Shown: piece by piece, positions 51,370 through 62,268 of the stretch
Layout of the letters: each line of letters starts with the position of its first letter
Numbering within the stretch: position 1 is the stretch's first letter
Source of the DNA: Prorocentrum cordatum
Taxonomy: Eukaryota > Sar > Dinophyceae > Prorocentrales > Prorocentraceae
DNA: 64,000 bases
Direction of reading: 5' to 3'
NCBI GenBank assembly: GCA_963575745.1
Contig: CAUYUJ010020582.1
Location: 382,583 to 446,582, forward strand
Translations under genes and position numbers: made by a program
The notes under the pieces: generated by a model
The model's input: the letters and a program-made list of their open reading frames with translations, nothing else
What the model was told of the DNA's origin: nothing
Databases searched by the model: none

Positions 51370-51677
51370 GTGAGAGAGAGAGAGAGAACAGAGCGAGAGA
51401 GAGAGAGAGTGAGAGAGAGAGAGAGCGAGAGAGAAAGAGAAAGAGTCAGGAACCAAGCGCCTCGACGGCGCATTGGCAGAACTGATGGCGTGCAGATGTG
51501 CACTGGCAGGGTGGTGAAACACCTCGATCGGCTGCGGACCTCTGCTGGCAGTGCTGCTTCGAGTCCGTGGGAGGTCGGGCAGAAACCCGACGATCTGTCC
51601 GTGGCGGGTGTCGAGACGCGCGCGTGCTGCGCAACTGTCAGACTGGCCGCTGAGCTCTCCCAGGCGGCGTGGGCACA

Positions 51678-51751
<74 letters not shown>

Positions 51752-51752
51752 A
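51370..51752 (+). repeat. GA tract and (GAC)n tract
   Basis: GA-rich tract at 51355-51447 and a near-perfect ACG/GAC triplet tract at 51677-51751, with unassigned sequence between them. Confidence 0.88.
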
Positions 51753-52349
51753 GGGGGGGGGGGACGGAGCGAGAGAGACAGCGAGGGAGACGGCACGGCA
51801 GGCCGGAGGAGGGGCGGGGGAGGAGAGAGGGGCAGGGCAGGGCAAAGGCGCCGAGGCTCGCCCCGCGGGGGGGGCGGCCCTCCATAAGAAGAGCTCGGCG
51901 GGGGCGCCGGAGCGCCGAAACTCAGAGGTCGTAGTACACGATTGCTTCAGAACCTGGAATCCGATTCCAAGACCTGGAGAGAGAGAGAGAGAGAGGGAGA
52001 GGAACAAGAAAAAAACAAGCGAGAGACAGATAGAGAGAGAGAGAGAAAGGGAGAGAGATGAGGATCCAGATCCATAGGTCGTCGCCGTGGAGCTCGACGT
52101 CTACCACGTATACACGACATAACTAGCAATGGCTAATTTGCTGCATGATTATTTCGGCGTGGGCTGTGGCATTAACTTCTGTGTGCCAGCGATCGCGGGA
52201 CCAATAGCCCATACTACGCTCAATTTACAGGGCATGCCGACGAGCATTCGGACGGCATGGTATACGCTGATGCTCGCAAGGAGCGGTGCAGACGGAAGCA
52301 AGCAAACGAGCAGGGCAGCAAAACTCTTGCTGCAATCGTGAGTCTTCTG
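51753..52349. other. GA tracts and unassigned sequence
   Basis: GA-rich runs at 51978-52000 and 52018-52060. No gene is recognised. Confidence 0.55.
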
Positions 52350-52555
52350 TCGGGGAGACGTAAGACCCGGGTACGGGGGACTCGGAAATCCCCGACGAGG
52401 TCGTCAAAAAAACGACGAGGCCGAGCCTGCATTTTGACGAGGCCTCCCGCTGCAGACATCCCACAAAACTCCTCCTCGTCAAAATCCGAGTCGCGGTCGT
52501 CAAAAAACGATGGCGAACCCGAGTCCTGGCAAACCCGGGTCTTACGCTTCCCCGA
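52350..52555. mobile_element. IR-10 inverted-repeat element with 5-bp target duplication
   Basis: 206 bp. TCGGGGAGACGTAAGACCCG at the left pairs with the right terminus (complement TCGGGGAAGCGTAAGACCCG). A second pair inside uses CGTCAAAAA and TTTTGACGA words. TTCTG flanks both ends directly (52345-52349 and 52556-52560). Confidence 0.85.
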
Positions 52556-52766
52556 TTCTGATCGCACAAGTCGGGCCGACGTCAGCGCCAGGCCGCCAGC
52601 GCCGGGCCTACGCCAGCGCAGGGCGGCCGCTGGCGCATGGCCGCCGGCGGCCCCGCGGGCCGAACGCGCGGCGCCCGCCGCCGGCGTCCGTGGCCGGGCG
52701 CGCGGGTCTGTTCCGACCTCGCTGGCCCGTGACAGGGGCCAGCGCGCGCGAGGCAGAGGCCGCAGT
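52556..52766. other. Unassigned GC-rich spacer
   Basis: No gene. Confidence 0.5.
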
Positions 52767-52959
52767 TCGGGTCGGGCGAAAGGGGGGGATAGCAAAGGGG
52801 GGGTTTGAGAATCAGCTCACGTAGCTGATTTTCCCGGCGCCTCCCGGCGCCGGAGGCGGCTATGTATCGAGGAATGGGCCCGGCGGCGGGGCCGAAACCA
52901 GCTGCATGCAGCAAATTTCGTACCCCCCCCTTTCCCAATCCCCCCCTTTCGCCTGGCCC
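52767..52959 (-). mobile_element. IR-5 inverted-repeat element, copy 2
   Basis: Reverse-oriented relative to 11101-11291. Starts GGGTCGGGCGAAAGGGGGGG, contains AGCTCACGTAGCT and GCTGCATGCAG, and ends CCCCCCTTTCGCCTGGCCC. The 8-bp flanks share GCAGT in register. Confidence 0.88.
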
Positions 52960-53559
52960 GAGCAGTGGAGTGGGCTCAGGCCCGAGGCCCCCGTCTGGGC
53001 TGCGTGAACGGGGGCTTAGCTCAACGGGGGCTTCGGCTTTTCCATACACCCCCGTTCACTGTACCCCCGTCTGCGGCGCCCAGGGGGCATAGCCAAACGT
53101 GGAAATCGGCGCTCCCCGTGCCCCCGTTTGCTGTACCCCCCGTCTCTGGCGCCCTGACCCAGCCTCACTCGCCGGGGGCCGGGCCGCCCGTGCGCGCGCG
53201 CGGCAACTGTCCGTGGGGAGCTGGGCGCGCGGGCCCGGAAGCCGCTGGGCTCTCGTGGCGTGGTTGCCCGCCTGCCAGCGTGGCAGCGGAGCGTGCCGGC
53301 CGAGCGGCCAGCACCCCGGGCAGCTGCGCGAAGAGAAACACAAAGAAAACGACTCCTGGAACCCCCATGCGCTGTCGAGGTCGCGGTCCCGGGCGCCCCG
53401 GTCTCGTGCACGGGGATATATATATATATAGAGAGAGATATGTATATACATATAGATATAGATAAGGATATGCACATGCTAACCTGCGTGGACCTCAAAC
53501 AATGGTTTCCTAGTTCCTGCGCGGTGCAATATATGTGGTGCAGTATATCTGGCGCATAG
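52960..53559. other. Unassigned sequence with ACGGGGG words and a TA tract
   Basis: 52995-53150 has repeated GAACGGGGGC and CACCCCCGTT words. 53410-53466 is a TATA/GATA-rich run. No gene. Confidence 0.5.
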
Positions 53560-54000
53560 GACTGCAAAGCAATGCAGAACAATTCAAAGCAACGATACGT
53601 AAGCAACTCAATGCGAATGCAATGCGACTGCAAAACGATGCAACGCAACGCAAAAACTACGCAACGCGTAAAGTGATGCAAATCGATGCAAAGCGATGCA
53701 ACGCAATGGGAAGCAACCCGAAGCAACGCAATGCAATGCAAAGCAAAGCGAAGCGATTGCAATGCGAGAGCAAGGTGATGGCGGTGCTATTTAAACCAAA
53801 GTTTGGCGAAGCAAAGAAAAGCAATGCAAATCAGTGAAGAGCAATGCAAAGCAATGCGAAGGAATGCGCAGCGATCAGAAAAGAATTCCGAGCAGTGCAA
53901 ACCAGTGCGAAGCAATGCAAAGGAATGCGATGCAGTACGAGGCAAAGCAGAGCCAAGCAGTGCAGAACAATGCAATGCTATTGCAAGGCGAAGCAATCCA
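53560..54000 (+). repeat. (GCAAT/GCAAA)n cryptic pentanucleotide repeat
   Basis: About 440 bp dominated by AATGC, AAAGC and AACGC words at 5-bp spacing, often pairing as GCAATGCAAA. Confidence 0.9.
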
Positions 54001-54209
54001 GCGGCGACAGCGGCGACGGGCAGAGACGAGCCGGCTGGACAGGCTCAACTGCCATCGGCGGCGGCGGCCACGGGCGGCAACGAGCTGGCCGGAGCGGCGA
54101 CGGCGGGGGCGAACGGGTGGCAACGAGCCGGCGGGACTGAGACTGAGGCTCAGTTGCCGTAGAAGGCAAGTAAGACCATCATAAGGAGGAGGAGGAGGAG
54201 GATGCAAGG
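54001..54209. other. Unassigned GC-rich spacer
   Basis: GGCGACGG words and a short GGA run at 54183-54200. Confidence 0.55.
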
Positions 54210-54785
54210 ACTGTGTGCAAATATAGATATGTAAATATCAAATCACTCTTTAACGCAATACTAGAACATTTCATACGGCAGTCTCTACAGCCATGTTGCA
54301 TCATATCATGATGTCAAAGTGTCATTTACACTGTTTTACGATACTCGAAAATCGCACATGTTACTATCGTGTAGCAAGCTCCAGTATCTCACAACACAAT
54401 ATATCAGATTCGTGTGTGCTATCTGTTATGAGAACACGCTCTACCATATAGTATTACCCGTGTTATGCTATAGTCTAGCGTGCAACAGTATGGTACATTA
54501 TACCATGATACATAAGAACGTATCAGACGATATCATGTTACATTAAAACCAGAATTACTGTGTCGTAACGCGTTACCATATGTAATCCGTTGCTCTATCA
54601 TATCGTATTATACTATAGTATGCCATGTTATGACATATGATCGTGCATTATGTTGTGCTGTTTCATATTATACAGCATCACGTTTCACATGTGATGTATT
54701 ATTACAAGCATATGTACATATACGCGATATCGCATCACATTATGTTAGAATGTGTTATACCAGGTTGTACTATATTCCTGCAAGA
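54210..54785. other. AT-rich island
   Basis: About 575 bp of clearly lower GC than the rest of the window, with TATCATATC, TATACTATAGTATG and ATGTTATGACATATG words that are partly self-complementary. No open frame of note, no tRNA and no recognised organellar gene. Confidence 0.7.
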
Positions 54786-55734
54786 AAGACAAAGCGCACC
54801 ATATTAGGTTCAGATGTGTATGGCGGACAGAGAGAGAGAGAACAAAACATGATAACGAAAGAACAAGAGAGAGAGAGAGCGAGAAAGAGAGAGATACATG
54901 ACAACAGCGCAGACACGATTGAAAGAGACAGAAAGACACAGAGAGACAATAACTACGGCGCGTGCGCGGAGAAAAACACCATCAATCAAATAATATCCGG
55001 CACTCGACGAGCAGATAACCGACGCGCTTTCAAGACGTCGCCTTATGTGACCCCGGCCGACCAAAGGTAGACGCTCCAGAAGCGTACTACTTTCAACGGT
55101 ACTCCTACTCCTCAATCAGCGCCCTCGCCGAATAACTTGATAGTTGCCACGAAAAAGAGAGAAGGAAAAACATGAATGAATGTGATGGAGGGACAAGAGA
55201 TACAGGGATGATGATCCTGAGGATGATGGCGAGGAGGAACTCACCACATCGACGCTGTGGTTCGCGCAATCGAGAAGCAATGTGCTAAAGCCATGAGAGC
55301 GGCGCTAGGGATGTCCTTGACGGCTCCAAAAACTGCAAGCGCTCCGCGCCAGGTGATCTGGTTGTGCGACAAGTGAATCTCCTGGCGCGCATGCGACATT
55401 TGCCCACGCTGCTCGCGAGCAGATGTTTGGAGAGGACTGCTGGGCTCTCGGGAGACTGAAAGCGAGTCTAGGTGAGTTGGCGTGGTGCCACCGATGGCAC
55501 TTCATAACATTGTGGTGAGTGGGTCCGTTCGCCAGAAAATTAAATAACAATAATTATTCACTGCGTTGAGCTCCCCATATGTGCACCTATTCTCATGGAC
55601 CTGTCCGCCGTGAATGTCTAGGCGCAAGAGCTTTCGAATATACACGAGCTTCAGTTGTGACGGTCTGGTCATGTATCTGTATGAGAACGACTCGGAGTGT
55701 GAACGAGCCTCAGTAGTACGAGCGCATCTCTGCG
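54786..55734. other. GA tract and unassigned sequence
   Basis: GAGA-rich runs at 54828-54842 and 54866-54893. The rest is unassigned. Confidence 0.5.
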
Positions 55735-55837
55735 CATGAGCCTGGGTCCTCCTGGGGCCTCCTGAAACCTACTGGGGCTTCCTGGGGCCTCCGTGAGCCT
55801 ATTGGGGCCTCCTGGGGCCTCCTGGGACTTCCTAGGG
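55735..55837 (+). repeat. (CCTCCTGGGG)n array, part 1
   Basis: About ten imperfect units of CCTCCTGGGG. The same unit resumes at 56105-56345, with the 55-bp array between the two parts. Confidence 0.88.
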
Positions 55838-56104
55838 AGGATTCGTGCCCCAGGAGAGGCCCAATCTATAGCAGCAGACGTACAGAAAACATTGCGGATT
55901 GGAGCCACAGGAGAAGGGGACAACCTATAGGAACACACGTAAAACACCAAGGACTCGTGCCCCAGGAGAGGCCCTATAGGAACATAAGTACACAGGAGAA
56001 GGACAATCTATAGAAGCATACGTATAACATCAAGGATTTGTGCTCCAGGTGAGGCCCAATCGATAGGAGCATACGTGAAACACATGGGATTGGAGCCACT
56101 CCTG
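55838..56104 (+). repeat. Degenerate tandem array, unit about 55 bp
   Basis: Four or five units begin GGATTCGTGCCCCAGGAGAG or GGATTGGAGCCACAGGAGAA and continue with CTATAGGAACATACGTA.AACA. Confidence 0.82.
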
Positions 56105-56345
56105 TTGCCTTCTGAAGCCTCCTGCTCCTGGGGCCGCTCGGGGCCTCTTGTTGCCTTCCGAGACCTCCTGGCGCTTCCTCTGGCCTCCTGGGGCCTCCTG
56201 TGGCTCCCGGAGGCCTCCTGGAGCTTCCTGGGGCCTCCTAGAGCCTCTTGGGGCATCCTGTGGCCTCTTGAGTCTTTCTGTGGCCTCATGATGCCCCCTG
56301 GGACCTCATGTGGTCTCCTGGGGCCTCCTGGAGCCTGTTGGAGCC
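56105..56345 (+). repeat. (CCTCCTGGGG)n array, part 2
   Basis: About 24 imperfect 9-11-bp units, including CCTCCTGGAG and CCTCTTGGGG variants. Confidence 0.88.
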
Positions 56346-56427
56346 TCCTGTGGCATCCTGAAAAGGATCTGCGCCCACGAATCTGGCAACCGATCGAGAC
56401 ATCCTCAACATCTGGCCCACCTGGGAG

Positions 56428-57460
56428 GTGAAAATGAGCGCCTCGCTCGAGACATCCTCCAAATCTGCTCCGAAAGCGAAGGATGTTGGGACAGAAAACA
56501 AGCAAACCGCTGGAGACATCCCCACAAAACGGCCGCGAACGGGACCGTGAGGTAACCCCTGGCGGCTCTCCGTAGGGGGGGGGGAAATGAGCGCCTCGCT
56601 CGGGACGTCCTCCAAATCTGCTCCCAAAGCGAAGGCTGCTGGGACAGAAAACAAGCAAACCGCTTGAGACATCCCCACAAAACGGTTGCGAACGGGACCA
56701 TGAGATAACCCCTGGCGGCGCCCCTTAGGGGGGTGAAAATGAGCGCCTCGCTCACGACATTCTCCCAATCTGCTCCGAAAGCGAAGGCTGCTGGGGCAGA
56801 AAACAAGCAAACAACTTGAGACATCCCCACAAAACAGCCGCGAACGGAACTGTGAGATAACCCCTCGGCGGGCCCCCTTAGGGACGTGAAAATGAGCGCC
56901 TCGCTCGAGACATCCTCCAAATCTGCTCCGAAAGCGAAGGATGTTGGGACAGAAAACAAGCAAACCGCTGGAGACATCCCCAAAAAACAGCCGCGAACGG
57001 AACCGTGAGATAACCCCTCGGCGGGCCCCCTTAGGGACGTGAAAATGAGCGCCTCGCTCGAGACATCCTCCAAATCTGCTCCGAAAGCGAAGGATGTTGG
57101 GACAGAAAACAAGCAAACCGCTGGAGACATCCCCAAAAAACAGCCGCGAACGGAACCGTGAGATAACCCCTCGGCGGGCCCCCTTAGGGACGTGAAAATG
57201 AGCGCCTCGCTCGAGACATCCTCCAAATCTGCTCCGAAAGCGAAGGATGTTGGGACAGAAAACAAGCAAACTGCTGGAGACATCCCCACAAAACGGCCGC
57301 GAACGGGACCGTGAGATAACCCCTGGCGGCCCCCCGTAGGGGGGTGAAAATGAGCGCCTCGCTCGAGACATCCTCCAAATCTACTCCGAAAGCGAAGGGT
57401 GTGGGGGCAGAAAGCAAGCAAACCGCTTGAGGTATCCCCACAAAACGGCCGCGAACGGGG
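56428..57460 (-). repeat. Seven-unit tandem array, unit 152-154 bp
   Basis: Units start GTGAAAATGAGCGCCTCGCT at 56428, about 56580, 56733, 56885, 57039, 57192 and 57344. Units 4-6 are nearly identical. On the minus strand two different frames remain open across most of the array (361 and 421 codons), reading as repeats of CLFSVPTSFAFGADLEDVSS or EALIF-type sequence. Since the unit length is close to 153 (51 codons), an open frame is expected by chance. I call it a satellite, not a gene, though a repeat protein cannot be fully excluded. Confidence 0.85.
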
Positions 57461-57964
57461 CGTGCGTGAGTCGCAGCATGAACAAGTATGAGTAGGAGTA
57501 GGTCTGAGTATGAGTAGGTCTGGGTATGAGTAATTGTGTGTGTGTGAGTAAGTACGGGTATGAACAAGTCTGAGTGTGAGTAAATCTGCGTATGAGTAAG
57601 TCTGGGCATGAGGAGGAGAGGGGAGGAGAAGAGGAAGAAGAAGGAGTAGGAGGCGTCCAAATAATAACAAGAACCCAGACTTAGGTCATGTGGAAAAGCA
57701 TGAAGGGATCGCCCTCGCGCTGATATGCTGCTGATATGCCACAGTAGCCCAATACGCCGTCAGCCAAAGCTGTCAAGTGCGCATCAAGACATACAGCGTG
57801 GTGAGGGAGGGATGGGGGTGGCAGCAGCGAAGAAACATTTGAGATGCAACTGCAGCTCCTACACTTGCGCGCTAAGCTGCATCACGCCACCACCTCAAAA
57901 CGATCGCAATGACTCCTCTCGGACCCCGATGGGTCTTTCAATGCCTTCCGAGCCAAGGCTACGG
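57461..57964. other. GAGTAGGTCT repeat and unassigned sequence
   Basis: 57478-57610 has degenerate TATGAGTAGGTCTGAG units, similar in style to 14880-15010. The rest is unassigned. Confidence 0.6.
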
Positions 57965-58390
57965 CCAGGCGAGGCTCCTATGTTGCTCCTCCTCCTCCTC
58001 CACCTCCCTGCCCTTCCCGTCCCTCTCCTCCCCTCCCCCCTCCCCTCTCTTCCCCTCGCCCCTTCCCCTCATCCCTCCTTCCCCTTCCTCCCCTCCCTGC
58101 CCCCCTCCTTCCCCCCGTCCTCCCTCCCCCACTCCCCGTCCCCCTCCTCCATTTCCTCCTCCTCCTCCTCTTCCTCCTCCTCCTCCTCCTCCTCCTCCTC
58201 TTCCTCCTCCTCCTCCTCCTCTTCCTCTTCCTGCTCCTCTTCCTCCTCCTCCTCCTCCTCCTCCTCCTCCTCTCCCTCTTCCTCCTCCTCCTCCTCCTCC
58301 TCCTCCTCCTCCTCATCCCTCCTCCTCCTCCTCCTCCTCCTCCTCTTCCTCCTCCTCCTCCTCCTCCTCCTCCTCCTCCTCCCCGCGAGG
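57965..58390 (+). repeat. (TCC)n microsatellite
   Basis: About 420 bp of TCC/CCTCC triplets with TTC interruptions, the longest TCC tract in the window. Confidence 0.95.
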
Positions 58391-60462
58391 GGCGGCGACC
58401 ATGCTGGCGAGGGCGGCACGCGCGGCTCCTGCACGGGCTCGGCGGCCTGGCTCGAGATGAACTCGCCGATGGACTTTCGGGGGGGGGGGGTGGTGGCGGG
58501 TGGGGGGGGCGAGGGCGAGGGCCAGGCAGAGGGGCGAGGGGGCGGGTGAGGGAAGGGGAGGCCGAAGGAGGAGGATCGGGCGAAGGGGCGGGGGAGGGAA
58601 GAAGAGGACGAATGAGGAGGATCGGGCGATGGGCGGGGGAGGGAAGAGGATAACGGGCTGTCTTTCGTGCAGGGCACTCTCGTCGAAGGGTGTATGTAAC
58701 CTGGGATGTGGCCCTCTCGGAGCGAACATGCAAACCATATTCAGGACCAACACGTTGGATGCCCTCCCCCCGCCCCGTCAGTACGCCGAACATCTTTGCT
58801 AGAAGCGAAGACCACCACGCCCCGTAGGATGCTGGGGCAAATGTGGATGACGTTACCACTGTGGGCTGCTCAGGAACGCCCTCGCTCCTCCAACGAGCTG
58901 CTGTGGTAGCTGCCGTTTTAATTCAGCGTGCCGTTTTCGAAAACACCCTACGGTTAAATCATGCGAAGACGTCCTTGCTCATGAGGCCAGCAGGTGCTGG
59001 CATGAGAATGGTCGAGAGGTAGGTCTAGGCCAGATGGGGTTAATGTTCAGCTTGCAACTTCCCAGGCTGTTGCCATCCGCCGCGCCATCAAATGTCTCGG
59101 GACGTTGGTCTCGGGCAGCGGGGCAGGAAAGTAAGCATAGGCATAAGACTGCCCCGTGTTCGGGGGAAATGCAAGCCCATCCAAAAAGCCCTTGCCAAGA
59201 GGGATGGCTTACGGAATGGAGGGGCCGTGGGAAAGCGCTGCAGGCTAAGGATAGGAAGAAATGTCTGCCCGACAACGTTGCAGAGTTTCCAGACTACAAG
59301 ATGATAGGACCTCGCAGGTGCGTGGATATTGTTGCCAATCAAGAACAAATCAAGGTGTGACCAACGCTCAAAACCAGCGAATTTGACGAAGGAGAAGAAC
59401 GCCTCCCGGCCTACTGTCCCAGCATGCCGTGTGCTCTACCCGACTCTGCTAGCTGTGTTGTTTCTGTTCGCTGGCCACGCTTCTGTCGACCAGTATCTGG
59501 TTCAGGCTCTGGCGAGTACCGCCCCCCACGTGCACGTCTTGGAGGTGGACCCACACGGCGGCCTGGATGTCTGGGCCCATCTGACCCGTGCGGGGCGCTC
59601 TTGAAGGGGGCCTGGTGCTCTCTGGGTGGTGGGTCCTGGGTCTTCTCCCGCGGCCCTGCTGAGGCCTCGGTGCCTGTCGGGCGCTCTCTCAGGGCCAGTG
59701 TCGAGCCCTTTGCGAGCAAGGAGTTGAACGCCAAGGAAGCTGACACCGTACACGATGACGACACTACGCTCAGGCTCGGCTTCCTGCTGCTTCGCATGGG
59801 ATGGGTAAAACTTTTCCCGGTCGTGTTAGGTGTCTTGCCCATCCTGTGTTCCCTCTGACCAGCCTCAAGGCGATAGAGATCCTGACAAGAAAGGGGAATG
59901 TACAGTGTTGGCAAGGGTCCTCCTGCCTCCTCACGTGCCACCTTGCCCCCTCGTGCGGGAGCTCGTTGACCAGGGAAGGGATGGGTGAGATGATCGCTTG
60001 CGAGATCGGTCTCGTGGCTGAAGCTGTGGGCGACCCGTTTTTCAGGCCCGAAGCTCTCGCATCTTTCTTGGTTCAGCGCAGGCCGACGCAACTAGTCCTG
60101 CGGATCGATTTGACAAAAACGAAGGGGATTGGGACTTCCGTTTGCCTACTCGATCCCTGATGCCCCTGCTTCTCCTGTACTGCTCTTTCCGCCCGTCTCT
60201 CCTTTGTGAGTGAGCGAGGAGGAGTAGTGGGGGGGGAGGGATGGAGGAGTTCCTCCCGAGGACGAGGGGGACGATGAGAAGGAGGAAGGAGGGGGGGAGG
60301 AGTCGAGGGAGAGAGGAAGAGTGCGGACGAGAGGAAACCGGGGCGCCCGTGGAGGGCGAAGTCTCAACCGAACGCGCGTGCGACACCGCTCTGCCAGCAG
60401 CGTGGCGACAGCTGCACGCCTGGCAGCACTCAGAGGCGCTGCCGAGTCGGGCGCTGTGCTGC
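58391..60462. other. Unassigned sequence without simple repeats
   Basis: 58480-58650 is GGGGCGAGGG-rich. From about 58700 to 60170 the composition is balanced and free of microsatellites. Frames on both strands (for example plus 59424-59858 and 59801-60160) have ordinary residue use but no domain I recognise, and the two strands overlap. This is the likeliest place in the window for undetected exons. Confidence 0.4.
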
Positions 60463-60632
60463 CAGTGGGGGCCCGTCCACAAGAAACCTTACACAAGAAA
60501 CCCAAGCCTGAGACCCCAGGACGTCAATGGATTTCTGGCGTGGGGGCGGCACGCTTTCCATCGCAAAACCATCGACACCCAAGAAACCCGGGGCACCATG
60601 GAGGAGGTATTTCTTGGCATGGGCCCCCACTG
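60463..60632 (+). mobile_element. IR-6 inverted-repeat element, copy 2
   Basis: 170 bp. Left CAGTGGGGGCCCGTCCACAA; right terminus complement CAGTGGGGGCCCATGCCAAG. Interior CCTGAGACCCCAGGACGTCA. Confidence 0.88.
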
Positions 60633-61374
60633 TGCCCCCCGGAACCCAGGGAAAGAGAGACAGCAGGAGAAGATAGGAGACGGCGAGGCAGGCAGGTGGC
60701 GCGGAGAGGAGCAGGAGAGAAGGCGGGGAGGAGAGGAACCACAAAGGCGTGCTGAAAAAACAAGGACCCATCATACATGGCCTGCGGGCCACAAGCGAGG
60801 CGACACGCCAGACTGCGACAGTAACAGGTCGTATGCGCTTGAGAGATTTGTGTTGAGACATGTTGAACATTGACGAGTGGTCCCGAACACCGTTCTGAGC
60901 AATCAAAGCATACAGTAGCTCTTTATGGAATCACGGATTCCCCACGATTGAGATGGCCATGTGCCCCCATCCGACGTGTATCCACAGTTTTGCTGCAACA
61001 GAAAGGTGGGCAGAGTATGGGCACGGAGCTGTTGTGAGAAGCTCTGCAGAATCATAGGCACACGACGCTGGCCCGTGCGTAACATTCTGCCCCTTCCCAG
61101 CCCTCGTTTTATTCATCGTGGTCCTCCTCCTGACCCCCCTCCCTCAGCTCCAAGTCCGTGGGCCCGCAATCCCGAAGCCCATCTCATCGCTTAGCGGTGG
61201 GGCCCAGGAAAGGCGCCCGGGGCACTCCTCGGAGGTTCCGAAGAAGTCCATAGTGGAGGTTCCACCTTCGATCTGGATGTGCTGCCTGCACCCTCGATGT
61301 TCCTTTGCACGCCCGTCCTGGATGCTTGGAGCATGGGGTCCTCCTCGCCATCCTGCCCCACATCGTTCGTCGTC
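60633..61374. other. Unassigned sequence
   Basis: No gene or repeat is recognised. Confidence 0.45.
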
Positions 61375-61800
61375 CTCCTCCTCCTTCACCGCGTCCTCCT
61401 CCTCCTCCTCCTCCTCCTCCTCCTCCTCCTACTCTTCCTCATCCTCCCCCTCCACATAATCCTCCTTGTCCTCGTCCTCGTCCTCGTTCTCGTCCTCCTA
61501 CTGCTCGTCCTCTTCCTCCTCCCGCCAAAGCTTCCGAGGGGGCCTGGGCGCTGGCCTCAAGAGGCCCCCCCGCAGGGACGGCAGAGCACGCCCCCCGAGA
61601 CCTGGAGATGCTCGAGCCTCCGACCCTGAGCTGGAGGAGGCCTCCTCCTCCTCCTCCTTCACCTCCTCCTCCTCCTCCTGCTCCTCCTCCTCCTCCTCCC
61701 TCCTTCTCCCTCCTCCTCCCTCCTCCCCCCTCCTCCCTCCTCCCTCCTCCCTCCTCCCACCTCCCTCCTCCCTGCCGCCGCCTCCTCCTCCTCCTCCTGG
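61375..61800 (+). repeat. TCC tracts around a duplicated segment
   Basis: TCC/CGTCCT tracts at 61375-61525 and 61640-61795. Between them 61553-61640 (GGGCGCTGGCCTC, GACGGCAGAGCA, GAGATGCTCGAGCCTCCGAC) is a diverged copy of 62126-62220. The two segments are followed by TCC and by GGA, respectively. Confidence 0.88.
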
Positions 61801-61948
61801 CCGTTGCGGCCCGAGCGTTGGCCTCGGGCGTCCGCGCGCGCGACTCGCAATGGCGCAGCGGATGGGAGCCAGGCGATGACGGAGAAGGAGGTCGAGCTGT
61901 ACGTCTCCTGCAGCTTGGCGACCGCGCCCGAGTCGGGCGCTGTGCTGC
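61801..61948. other. Unassigned spacer
   Basis: GC-rich; no gene. Confidence 0.5.
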
Positions 61949-62124
61949 CAGTGGGGGCCCGTCCACAAGAAACCTTACACAAGAAACCCAAGCCTGAGAC
62001 CCCAGGACGTCCACCGATTATTGGTGTGGGGACGGCACGCTTTCCATCGCAAAACCGTCGAAACTCAAGACACCCGGGGCACCCTGGAGGCAAGCAAGGC
62101 GTTTCTTGGCATGGGTCTCCACTG
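61949..62124 (+). mobile_element. IR-6 inverted-repeat element, copy 3
   Basis: 176 bp. Left CAGTGGGGGCCCGTCCACAA; right terminus complement CAGTGGAGACCCATGCCAAG. GGGCGCTG occurs at 61935-61942, 6 bp before the left end, and at 62127-62134, 2 bp after the right end. The paralogous segment at about 61559-61570 has a single uninterrupted GGGCGCTGGCC. Confidence 0.88.
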
Positions 62125-62125
62125 T

Positions 62126-62268
62126 AGGGCGCTGGCCTTTGGAGGCCCTCCGAAAGGATGGCAGAGCATGCACCCCGAGATCTGGAGATGCTCGATCCTC
62201 CGACCTTGAGCTGGAGGAGGAGGAGGAGGAGGAGGAGGAGGAGGAGGAGGAGGAGGAGTCCCGCGTAA
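62126..62268 (+). repeat. Duplicated segment followed by (GGA)n
   Basis: 62126-62212 matches 61553-61640; 62214-62266 is a GGA tract. Confidence 0.85.

Noticed and set aside
56286-57670. Repeat protein of 361-421 residues
   Set aside because: Two different frames are open across the same near-153-bp array, as expected for a satellite of that length.
59034-60160. Possible host gene
   Set aside because: Frames of 100-145 codons on both strands with ordinary residue use but no domain, no consistent splice pattern and no spliced-leader context that I can see.
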